This document shows positions 7,691 through 14,410 of a stretch of 36,415 nt of DNA, piece by piece. The position numbers and the translations under genes are program-made. The DNA comes from Flavobacterium sp. GTDB lineage: Bacteria; Bacteroidota; Bacteroidia; Flavobacteriales; Flavobacteriaceae. Every line of letters begins with the position of its first letter. The stretch's first letter is position 1. The stretch is taken from NCBI GenBank assembly GCA_004296145.1, contig SEBM01000002.1, positions 1 through 36,415 on the forward strand, in the 5' to 3' direction. The notes beneath the pieces are model-generated. The model searched no databases. It saw nothing but the letters and a program-made list of their open reading frames with translations, and had not been told where the DNA came from.

Positions 7691-8381
7691 ATTCCTCATT
7701 TTTAACATAAAGAAAATCCATAATAGTCAATACATTTGGATTTTCCAGAAGCGCTTTCGATTTGGGATCTGAGTCGCAAAAATCAATAAAAAGATCTTTT
7801 TCTTCGGGTTTTATTTTTAAATTTTTGATGAAAAAATCGGGTGGGCAATAAGCAATTACCAGTTTCTTAACACGTTCGTCGTCAACTTCAATTTTTTTGT
7901 TAGGTTTACCTTTTAAAGGAAATGCAACTCGAAGACCTTCTCTAATTGAATTATCATTAACTCCTGTATTCCAGAATAAGTCTTTGGCATTTTTGCTGAT
8001 TAAAACATCTGCAACAGCATCAGCATCAAACTTGACTTTATCCAATTTGACGTTAGTTAGTACAACTTCATTCAATTCTTCAGGTTTCAGAATCATATTG
8101 ACGATGATATTATTTTGATCAATATTTTGTTGATTGATTTTTAAACGGGTAAAAAAGTAATTTTTAGAGAAAAAAAGCAAACTATCTTGTGGCTTAACAG
8201 CAATAGAAAATTCTCCAAAATCGTTTGTTGTAGTGCTGATTTTAGCTGTCTTGTTTATCACCTCTACTTTTTTAAGTGGGAAATTTTGAGAAACAACCTT
8301 GCCATGAAGAAGTTTTTCTGTTTGGGAAATGCTAAGCTGATAAGTGAAAAAAGAAATTGTGGTAAGTAATTTTACTCTCAT
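7674..8381 (-). CDS. Exported protein with carboxypeptidase-regulatory-like domain
   Basis: A 235-residue protein with an N-terminal signal peptide (about residues 1-19). Residues ~25-105 form a CarboxypepD_reg-like beta-sandwich (GKVVSQNFPLKKVEVINKTA, then TTTNDFGEFSIAV). Such domains are common at the N-terminus of TonB-dependent receptors, but here no plug or barrel follows. The C-terminal half matches no family I know. The ATG at 8381 lies at the edge of a 14-base perfect stem, so translation may be controlled by RNA structure. The last 17 bases overlap the TPR gene tail to tail. The cell location is probably the periplasm. Confidence 0.75.
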   Translation of the reverse strand: MRVKLLTTISFFTYQLSISQTEKLLHGKVVSQNFPLKKVEVINKTAKISTTTNDFGEFSIAVKPQDSLLFFSKNYFFTRLKINQQNIDQNNIIVNMILKPEELNEVVLTNVKLDKVKFDADAVADVLISKNAKDLFWNTGVNDNSIREGLRVAFPLKGKPNKKIEVDDERVKKLVIAYCPPDFFIKNLKIKPEEKDLFIDFCDSDPKSKALLENPNVLTIMDFLYVKNEEFKKLK

Positions 8382-8410
8382 AAAGAATTAATTAGTTGAG
8401 AGTAAAATTA
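8367..8410 (-). promoter_or_regulatory. Perfect inverted repeat spanning a start codon
   Basis: TAATTTTACTCTCA at 8367-8380 is exactly complementary to 8397-8410 with a 16-base spacer. In the leftward transcript the 3' arm begins at the second base of the ATG (8381) and covers codons 1-5, so the hairpin would mask the start. It could equally be a DNA operator. No terminator-like T-run follows it. Confidence 0.6.
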
Positions 8411-8458
8411 TTGGAATCCTCTTAATGAAAACTTACAGATTCTGTAAATTCTTGTTAA

Positions 8459-9130
8459 TTATTTGATTGACGTTTTTAAAAATTTCTCCAGTTCGCCATT
8501 ATTAAATAAAACAGGTCCATGTCCAAAACAAAGTATTTTTGGTTTTAAAGAAGCTAATTTTAAAATTGATTTTCGATTAATTTCCTGATTGGTTGTAAAT
8601 AAACCCGGTGGCTCATGAAGCCCAACTTTTGTAGTCAAAAGATTCATATTGGTCATCACATCACCAACAATTAAAACCCCGTCTTTTTCTCTGAAAAAAG
8701 ATAAATGTCCTTTTGAATGTCCCGGAGTTTTAATTACCGTAAATCCGCCAATTATATCATTTTCTTTTAAAGTTTGAGAAACGGGATGACTTTTTCCGGC
8801 CCAGAAATTTTGCTGAAATTTGGAGATAAAATGATTCGGATTCGGATATTCAAATGTAACATTTCCGTTTTCAGCCAAAGCTTTTTCTGGTTCACTGCAT
8901 AAAAGCGGAATTCCTAAAGTTTCGCAGATTAATTTACTGCTTCCCTGATGATCGGCGTGGGCGTGTGTAAGTGCGTGTTTGGTTATGGATTTGTTTTTTA
9001 AAGCTTTTAAAATTGTACTTCCGGAGCTTCTGATTCCAGAGTCAATTAAGACATCTTCAATTACATAACAATTTATGGCATTTCTTGGAAATAACGGAAT
9101 CTGATAAACGTCTTTTGCAATATTCTTCAT
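8459..9130 (-). CDS. Metallo-beta-lactamase-fold hydrolase
   Basis: A 223-residue zinc hydrolase of the MBL superfamily with the full ligand set: THAHADH (His56, His58, Asp60, His61), PGHSKGH (His138), GDVMTN (Asp157) and FGHGPV (His204). This is the glyoxalase II-like layout, but the substrate cannot be assigned. The ATG at 9130 is preferred to an upstream TTG at 9175, because homologous proteins begin just before the first beta strand (YQIPLFPRNAINCYVIE). It is soluble and cytosolic, 60 bases after the Crp/Fnr-type gene and in the same direction, so it is likely the last gene of that group. Confidence 0.85.
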   Translation of the reverse strand: MKNIAKDVYQIPLFPRNAINCYVIEDVLIDSGIRSSGSTILKALKNKSITKHALTHAHADHQGSSKLICETLGIPLLCSEPEKALAENGNVTFEYPNPNHFISKFQQNFWAGKSHPVSQTLKENDIIGGFTVIKTPGHSKGHLSFFREKDGVLIVGDVMTNMNLLTTKVGLHEPPGLFTTNQEINRKSILKLASLKPKILCFGHGPVLFNNGELEKFLKTSIK

Positions 9131-9190
9131 CTTTTGAAATTTTATTTTGACAAAGATTTGAATTCCGTTTTTCAATCCACTTGATAAATG

Positions 9191-9763
9191 TTAAGAAATA
9201 CTTTGACGGATTCGACTCAGAGATTCGGGTGTAATTCCGAGAAACGAAGCAATGTAAATTAAAGGCGTTCGCTGAATTATTTTGGCTGGAGCCGATTCTA
9301 AAAAAGCGAGATATTTTTCTTTTGCCGGAATCATTTGCAATTTTAAAACACGATCTGCCATGCAAAGGTAATTTTGTTCAGCTAAAATTCTCCCGACACG
9401 TTCCCAATTTGGAATTTCCTTATAAAGAGATTGCATGTTTTCAAAAGTGATAGAAAGTACTTCACAATCTTCAATGCACTGAATATTCTCAAATGATTGT
9501 GCCTGATTGATAAAACTAGAATATGATGCAATAAAACCATCATCACAGCTTAAATAAGTCGTAATTTCTTTTCCGTCTTTTAAATAATAAACTCTTGCTA
9601 AACCATTTAAAATGAAAAAAATCCTGTTGCTGATTTTTCCCATTTTAGAAATATATTCTTTGGCATTGCATTTTTCATATTCAAAACAAGAAGCAATTTT
9701 TTCAATTTCATTTTCAGAAAAAGAAGTAATTGCTGTGATTTGTTTTTGTAATGAAGAATGCAT
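9191..9763 (-). CDS. Crp/Fnr-family transcriptional regulator
   Basis: A 190-residue regulator with a cyclic-nucleotide-binding-like beta roll at ~20-110 (KEYISKMGKISNRIFFILNG, then ARVYYLKDGKEITTYLSCDD) and a short C-terminal helix-turn-helix (PLIYIASFLGITPESLSRIR) ending almost at the C-terminus, as usual in Bacteroidetes members. The canonical cAMP-contacting Arg-Ser pair is not obvious, so the effector is unknown. The ATG at 9763 is chosen over a TTG at 9778. It starts one base after the stop of the upstream HAD gene, so the two are almost certainly co-translated. The adjacent MBL hydrolase may be its target. Confidence 0.88.
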   Translation of the reverse strand: MHSSLQKQITAITSFSENEIEKIASCFEYEKCNAKEYISKMGKISNRIFFILNGLARVYYLKDGKEITTYLSCDDGFIASYSSFINQAQSFENIQCIEDCEVLSITFENMQSLYKEIPNWERVGRILAEQNYLCMADRVLKLQMIPAKEKYLAFLESAPAKIIQRTPLIYIASFLGITPESLSRIRQSIS

Positions 9764-9764
9764 T

Positions 9765-10412
9765 TTATAGGATTTCAATTAATTCCGAAGCTTTATGAAT
9801 CACTACTTTTGCGCCGCTTTGTTTCAATTCTTCTTCGGTTCTGTAACCCCAGGTTACGCCCACAGGAAACATCTTGGCATTGACTGCAGTCTGCATATCA
9901 ATGTCAGAATCGCCGACAAAAAGAACTTCTTCAGGACTTAAATTCCATTTTTTGCTGATTGCGACAGCTTCAAACGGATTTGGTTTTTTCAATTCTTCCG
10001 TGCTCAAACCAACCGCTTCGTCAAAATGTTCTGGGAATATTTCGGAAACTATTTTCTTCGTCAGTTCATCTGCTTTATTAGAAAAAACAGCCATTTTGAT
10101 ATTTTCCAAAGCGGGATTATTTAGTAGATCTAAAATGCCGTCGTATGGTTTTGTTTTTAAAGTACAGATTTTGCGATATTCGTTAATCATACATTCAAAA
10201 CAAATCTCGATTTGCTCGTCTGAATTGTGAGTTGCGGGCAAAGCTTTGCTTACTAGATTTCGCAAACCACTTCCGATAAAATATTGATACGTATCGTAAG
10301 TATGTGTTGGGTGATTTAAACCTGTTAAAACAATATTCATTGCATCTGAAATATCGTGTAATGAATTGACTAACGTTCCGTCTAAATCAAAAATAATTCC
10401 TTTAAATTTCAT
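9765..10412 (-). CDS. HAD-superfamily phosphatase (phosphoglycolate phosphatase-like)
   Basis: A 215-residue hydrolase with all HAD motifs: FDLDGT (nucleophile Asp9, Asp11), VFSNK (Ser111), KKPNP (Lys142/143) and GDSDIDM (Asp168, Asp172). A helical cap sits between motifs I and II, as in the phosphoglycolate phosphatase/Gph subfamily. The actual substrate is uncertain. The ATG at 10412 is chosen because MKFKGIIFDLDGT is the normal beginning of the fold; the open frame upstream runs into the flavoprotein gene. The gaps of 7 bases to the flavoprotein gene and 1 base to the Crp/Fnr gene indicate an operon. Confidence 0.87.
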   Translation of the reverse strand: MKFKGIIFDLDGTLVNSLHDISDAMNIVLTGLNHPTHTYDTYQYFIGSGLRNLVSKALPATHNSDEQIEICFECMINEYRKICTLKTKPYDGILDLLNNPALENIKMAVFSNKADELTKKIVSEIFPEHFDEAVGLSTEELKKPNPFEAVAISKKWNLSPEEVLFVGDSDIDMQTAVNAKMFPVGVTWGYRTEEELKQSGAKVVIHKASELIEIL

Positions 10413-10419
10413 TTTATTC

Positions 10420-11628
10420 TTAAATATTATTTGCCACAATAAAACCGCTTGTCCATGCATTTTGAAAATTAAAACCGCCTGTAATCGCATCGATATTTAC
10501 AATTTCACCCGCAAAATAAAGATTTTCATGCAGTTTACTTTCCATAGTTTTAAAGTTAATTTCCTTTAAATCGATTCCGCCTGCGGTTACAAATTCTTCC
10601 TTAAAAGTACTTTTTCCGTTTACCTGAAATTTGGCTTTTGTAAGCTGTAAAGCCAGATTTTGCAACTGATTTTTAGATAAATCTGCCCATTTTGTTTCTT
10701 CATTAATATCTGAAGCCAAAACTAAACTTTCCCACAAACGATTCGGAAAATCAAAAGGAGATTTTTTAGAAACCGCTTTTTTAGCATGTTCCTGTTTTAA
10801 GTCTTTCAGAATTTTTTCGGCATCTTCTGTATCAACATCATTCAGCCAATTTACGAAAATCGTAAACTGATAATTTTTATCGTGCAAAATCCTCGCGCCC
10901 CAAGCCGAAAGTTTTAAAATTGCAGGTCCGCTCATTCCCCAATGCGTGATTAATAAAGGTCCTGTAGATTCTAATTTAGTATCTTTTACATTCACGGTAA
11001 CTTGTGCCGCAACACCGGGTAATTCTTTTATACGGGAATCTTTGATATTAAAAGTAAATAGGGAAGGAACGGGACTTACAATGGCGTGACCTTGTTCTTG
11101 CAACATTTCCCAAATTTTAGGATTGCTTCCGGTTGCCATTACTAATTTTTCACAAGCGTAATTTTCACTTTGTGTATCAATTTTCCAATGGTTTTCTTTT
11201 TTGAAAATAGATTGAACACTTTGACCCGTCAATACTTTTATGCCTAATTTTTCGGTTGCTTTTAAAAAACAATCGATAATAGTTTGTGATGAATTTGAAA
11301 CTGGAAACATTCGCCCGTCTTCTTCGATTTTTAATTCAACACCATGTTTTTCAAACCATTCGATAGTGTCGCCGGAACAAAATTGATGAAATGGCCCGCG
11401 AAGTTCTTTTTCGCCACGCGGATAAAATTTTACTAATTCGTTTGGCTCAAAACAAGCGTGTGTCACGTTGCATCGCCCGCCTCCGGAAACGCGGACTTTA
11501 GAAAGGACTTCTTTTCCTCTTTCTAAAATAGCAATTTTCAGTTTCGGATTTTTCTCAGCAATATTAATGGCTGTAAAAAATCCTGCAGCACCTCCGCCAA
11601 CGATTATTATGTCGAAATTTTTAATCAT
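10420..11628 (-). CDS. HI0933-family FAD-dependent flavoprotein
   Basis: A 402-residue oxidoreductase of the HI0933/BaiN-like family. It has an N-terminal FAD dinucleotide fold (FDIIIVGGGAAGFFTA, with Glu36 ending the second strand), the diagnostic SGGGRCNVTHA (48-58), a central insert domain with HWGMSGPAILKLSAW, and the C-terminal FAD-contact segment YFAGEIVNIDAITGGFNFQ. Members are often annotated as aminoacetone oxidase or simply flavoprotein; the true reaction is unsettled. The ATG at 11628 is preferred: the open frame extends 35 codons further upstream, but that extension is only translation of the 11638-11741 intergenic repeat. It is probably first in the group with HAD, Crp/Fnr and MBL genes. 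Confidence 0.88.
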   Translation of the reverse strand: MIKNFDIIIVGGGAAGFFTAINIAEKNPKLKIAILERGKEVLSKVRVSGGGRCNVTHACFEPNELVKFYPRGEKELRGPFHQFCSGDTIEWFEKHGVELKIEEDGRMFPVSNSSQTIIDCFLKATEKLGIKVLTGQSVQSIFKKENHWKIDTQSENYACEKLVMATGSNPKIWEMLQEQGHAIVSPVPSLFTFNIKDSRIKELPGVAAQVTVNVKDTKLESTGPLLITHWGMSGPAILKLSAWGARILHDKNYQFTIFVNWLNDVDTEDAEKILKDLKQEHAKKAVSKKSPFDFPNRLWESLVLASDINEETKWADLSKNQLQNLALQLTKAKFQVNGKSTFKEEFVTAGGIDLKEINFKTMESKLHENLYFAGEIVNIDAITGGFNFQNAWTSGFIVANNI

Positions 11629-11637
11629 ATTTTTTTT

Positions 11638-11741
11638 GCCACGAATTTCACGAATTGGCACTAATTTTTTTTGCCACAGATTTAAATGATTTACACAAAT
11701 TCTTTTAAAATTAATTCGTGAAAATTTGTGCAATTCGTGGC
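11638..11741. repeat. Intergenic inverted repeat built of CACGAATT units
   Basis: The left arm begins GCCACGAATTTCACGAATT (11638 onward) and the right arm ends CAATTCGTGGC (11741). Each arm carries three ~10-base-spaced CACnAATT units that pair with the other arm. Between them lies a GCCACAGATTTAAATGATTT segment. The outer unit is the same as in the hairpin at 14256-14316, so one repeat family occurs twice within 2.7 kb. Confidence 0.75.
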
Positions 11742-11751
11742 TAACTTTACT

Positions 11752-12429
11752 TTATATTTTGTCTGGAAAATCACTAATGATTCCGTTTACTTTGTAACTT
11801 TTTATTTTTTGAATGTCTTCTTCAATATTGACTGTCCACGGTAAAACCAGAAAATCTTTTTCCTGGATTTCCTTTACACTTTCTGCATTCAATAAATGAT
11901 AATACGGATGAATGGCTTTTGCTTTTATTGTTTCGGCGAAAGCCACAGCCAAATCAAGATTGGTTTCTGCTAAAACTCCAATCGGAATTTTAGAATCTAA
12001 ATTTTGGACGTGTTGTAAAGCATTCCAGTCAAAACTCGAAACGATAAAATGATCGTAACTCCATTTTTTATCAGAAACATATTCGTCGATCAAAGAAACA
12101 ACTTTCGTTAAAGTATCGGCGTTTTTTAATTCGATATTGATGAAACATTTTTTGTTTACAAGATCAAAAACTTCTTTTAAAGTTGGAATTTCGTGTTGAT
12201 CTGCAATTCGAAAAGACTTTAATTCGGATAAAGAAAATGTATTTACATGACCTTTTCCGTTGGTCATTTTATCGATGGTTTCGTCGTGAATTACGATAAC
12301 ATGTCCGTCAGCACTTAAGTGAACGTCGAGTTCGATTCCGTCTGAATCTAGGTCTAAGGCTTTTTGAAAAGCTTTTAGCGTGTTTTCAGGTTCGTATGCT
12401 TTGGCGCCTCTGTGTGCTATTTTCAGCAT
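11752..12429 (-). CDS. Glycerophosphodiester phosphodiesterase family protein
   Basis: A 225-residue cytosolic TIM-barrel enzyme that hydrolyses glycerophosphodiesters to glycerol-3-phosphate and an alcohol. Family marks are AHRGAKAYEPENT (catalytic His6, Arg7, then PENT), GIELDVHLSADG (metal-binding Glu and Asp) and VIHDETIDKMTNG (second catalytic His). There is no signal peptide. The start at 12429 gives MLKIAHRGA; an ATG two codons upstream (12435) is equally possible. The frame is open up to 12486, but codons upstream of 12447 are translation of the adjacent palindrome and should not be included. Substrate range is not determined. Confidence 0.87.
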   Translation of the reverse strand: MLKIAHRGAKAYEPENTLKAFQKALDLDSDGIELDVHLSADGHVIVIHDETIDKMTNGKGHVNTFSLSELKSFRIADQHEIPTLKEVFDLVNKKCFINIELKNADTLTKVVSLIDEYVSDKKWSYDHFIVSSFDWNALQHVQNLDSKIPIGVLAETNLDLAVAFAETIKAKAIHPYYHLLNAESVKEIQEKDFLVLPWTVNIEEDIQKIKSYKVNGIISDFPDKI

Positions 12430-12446
12430 TTGCATGTGATAAAAAT

Positions 12447-12542
12447 TTAACCGCAAAGGTCGCAAAGTTTTACGCAAGGTTCGCAAAGTTTTTTATAATC
12501 TTTGCGAACCTTGCGATTTTCCCTTGCGACCTTTGCGGTTAA
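12447..12542. repeat. Long hairpin-forming repeat (CGCAAAG/CTTTGCG units)
   Basis: Arms of ~42 bases (12447-12488 and 12500-12542) pair almost perfectly around an 11-base AT loop. Each arm starts or ends with TTAACCGCAAAGGTCGCAA and contains several CGCAA-type units. It begins three bases after the stop of the leftward GH13 lipoprotein gene and is followed on that strand by a T-rich run, so it may end or protect that transcript. It matches, from memory, one of the commonest flavobacterial intergenic palindromes. Confidence 0.85.
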
Positions 12543-12545
12543 GTT

Positions 12546-14213
12546 TTAGATTGTTTCTAATAAAATAATTCCATATTTACTATCAATAATCACTTTTCCA
12601 TCAATAACTTCCGTTTCCTGATCAGAGAAACAGTCTTTTACTTTAGTTCCGTTTTCGAAAATTGAATTTACAGGAAGTTCTTTTTTTCCTTCTGGTAAAT
12701 CCAAACCAATTATTACTTTATCTGTAAACGATCCATTTGAATAAGTTCTTGAGAAGACGTAATGTTCACTTCCTATTTTTGAATGGATTCCGGCACCAAC
12801 AGCAGGATGATTTCGTCTAAACTGCCCTAATTTCTGCCAATGCCAAAGCATTCTTTGCGTTTCAGGATTGTTTTGAATATCGTCCCAATTCATGTTCGAA
12901 CGCAAGGTGGCATCTCCCTGAGCGTCTTTAATTACCAAAGAGCGATTCGATTCGTCGCCATAGTAAACCTGAGATATTCCGGGTGAAAGCAATAATTTAG
13001 TTCCTGCTTCAAAACCTCTTGAGCGATTGGCATCAAAGGGTTGTCCGTCGTCGTGTGAAGACATATAATTAAGGACAGAATAACCTTTTAACTCATTATT
13101 TAAATGATTGGAATATTTCGAAAACAAAGTCTCATAATCGCTTTGTCCGGCATTCCATTTAAACTCAAAATTAATCATGCTGTTGAAGCCGTTTTGGAAA
13201 TAATTTACTTTTCGGTCTCCAAAATCATAATCCTGACCACCGCTGATTCCGTAACCGTAAACTTCTGCAATCGTATAAAACGGGTTTTGATCTAAAACCT
13301 GAAGTGGATGATGCTGTTTCCAATTCGCGAAAGCGTACTCGCATTCTTTCTTGAAATCGGCCCAAACGCCTTCTTCGGTATGTTTTACCGTATCAGCGCG
13401 GTAACCGTCAATTCCGAATTCCGTTATATAATCAGTTAGCCATTTTATAATATAATATTTCGGACTTCTTGGATAACCTGTTCTTTTGAAGAAAGCGTCA
13501 AGTGAAGCAATTTCTTTTTCGTAACGGCCTTCTTTTTTCCATTTTTCTATTAAAAAAGGCGGAAGTTCGACGTTTTGAGTGCTTTCAGTCTTAACATCCG
13601 GAAGATTTTCGACCAAAGTACACATTGTTGTGTTTTCGAAAGATTTATAATCGCAGACAACGCCAGTGCGAACCCAATCAGAAGGCCAAACAGGATCTTC
13701 TTCGGTTACAGGTCCAGTGTGATTGATAACGCCATCTAGAACAATTCTGATGCCGTGTTCGTGCGCTTTTTTAACCAGTTTAGCTAAATCTTCTTTTGTT
13801 CCAAAATTTGGGTCTAATGCTGTCCAGTCTTTTGCCCAATAACCATGAAAACCATAGCTAAGTCCGGTTCCTTCATCAACGCCGTCGTGAATCTGTTCTA
13901 CAATCGGAGTAAACCAAATAGCATTTATTCCGAGTTTGTCAAAATAACCTTCTTCGATTTTTTTGGTAATTCCTATAATGTCACCGCCTTCAAATCCGCG
14001 GAGTTTTCCGGGAGTTTTGGTTCGGTTAAAATTGATGTCGTTCGATTTATCTCCGTTGTAAAAACGGTCTGTAAGTAAAAAATAAACATTTGCGCCTTCC
14101 CAAAAGAAAGGTGTTTTTGAAGTATTGTCTTTATTCATTGAAACTGATTTTGAGCCAGAACAACCCATAATTATGAATACTAAAGATAAACAAAGGATAG
14201 CGTATTTTTTCAT
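12546..14213 (-). CDS. GH13 alpha-amylase-family lipoprotein
   Basis: A 555-residue glycoside hydrolase acting on alpha-1,4-glucans. The signal peptide ends in FIIMGC with the acylated Cys18. The residues after it (SGSK) lack the acidic surface-export signal seen in SusD, so an inner-face, periplasmic position is inferred. The GH13 regions are DGVINH (160-165), GIDGYRADTVKH with nucleophile Asp274, TIAEVYG with acid/base Glu317, and SSHDDG with Asp388. The barrel opens with VYFLLTDRFYNGD. A short C-terminal beta domain ends the protein. It is preceded by a double hairpin and followed by the 12447-12542 repeat, so its mRNA may be separate from the second GH13 gene. Confidence 0.92.
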   Translation of the reverse strand: MKKYAILCLSLVFIIMGCSGSKSVSMNKDNTSKTPFFWEGANVYFLLTDRFYNGDKSNDINFNRTKTPGKLRGFEGGDIIGITKKIEEGYFDKLGINAIWFTPIVEQIHDGVDEGTGLSYGFHGYWAKDWTALDPNFGTKEDLAKLVKKAHEHGIRIVLDGVINHTGPVTEEDPVWPSDWVRTGVVCDYKSFENTTMCTLVENLPDVKTESTQNVELPPFLIEKWKKEGRYEKEIASLDAFFKRTGYPRSPKYYIIKWLTDYITEFGIDGYRADTVKHTEEGVWADFKKECEYAFANWKQHHPLQVLDQNPFYTIAEVYGYGISGGQDYDFGDRKVNYFQNGFNSMINFEFKWNAGQSDYETLFSKYSNHLNNELKGYSVLNYMSSHDDGQPFDANRSRGFEAGTKLLLSPGISQVYYGDESNRSLVIKDAQGDATLRSNMNWDDIQNNPETQRMLWHWQKLGQFRRNHPAVGAGIHSKIGSEHYVFSRTYSNGSFTDKVIIGLDLPEGKKELPVNSIFENGTKVKDCFSDQETEVIDGKVIIDSKYGIILLETI

Positions 14214-14255
14214 TATTTAGAAATTTTTTAGACGTACATAATGTTGAAAAAAATA

Positions 14256-14316
14256 GCCACGAATTCACGAATTTTTATTCTTAAAGATTGTAAAAAATAA
14301 TTCGTGAATTCGTGGC
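14256..14316. repeat. Inverted repeat, CACGAATT family
   Basis: Perfect 18-base arms (14256-14273 and 14299-14316, starting GCCACGAATTCACGAATT) around a 25-base AT-rich loop. Same family as the 11638-11741 element. It lies in the 197-base gap between the two GH13 genes, directly beside a second, unrelated palindrome. Confidence 0.8.
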
Positions 14317-14328
14317 GAAAAAAAATAG

Positions 14329-14403
14329 TTTCTCGCAGATCTTGCAGATCAGCAGATTTTCTTTTTAAATTATCTGCTCAATCTCCTAAATCTGCGAGAG
14401 AAA
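14329..14403. repeat. Inverted repeat with CTCGCAGAT/ATCTGCGAG ends
   Basis: The outer arms TTTCTCGCAGAT (14329-14340) and ATCTGCGAGAGAAA (14390-14403) pair, and an inner AGCAGAT/ATCTGCT pair (14351-14357 with 14372-14378) continues the stem. It starts eight bases downstream of the stop codon of the GH13 gene to its right on the minus strand. The CGCAGAT unit is a different family from its neighbour. No other gene or promoter is visible in this gap. Confidence 0.75.
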
Positions 14404-14410
14404 TATATTG

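Noticed and set aside
8433-8447. TTACAGA/TCTGTAA palindrome as terminator after the MBL gene
   Set aside because: Only seven pairs with a one-base centre and no proper T-run; too weak to list as a terminator.
9131-9175. TTG-initiated N-terminal extension of the MBL-fold gene
   Set aside because: The added 15 residues do not belong to the fold and use a TTG start; the ATG at 9130 begins directly before the first strand.
10413-10490. 26-residue upstream extension of the HAD gene
   Set aside because: It overlaps the end of the flavoprotein gene in another frame, and MKFKGIIFDLDGT is the normal HAD beginning.
11629-11733. 35-residue upstream extension of the flavoprotein
   Set aside because: It is the translation of the intergenic CACGAATT repeat, not protein sequence.
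12436-12486. N-terminal extension of the GDPD gene (MRTLRKTLRPLRLN)
   Set aside because: It is the translation of one arm of the CGCAAAG palindrome.
11638-14403. Inverted repeats as ends of insertion sequences or a CRISPR array
   Set aside because: No transposase lies between them, the normal genes inside are intact, and the repeats are palindromic pairs without regular spacers.
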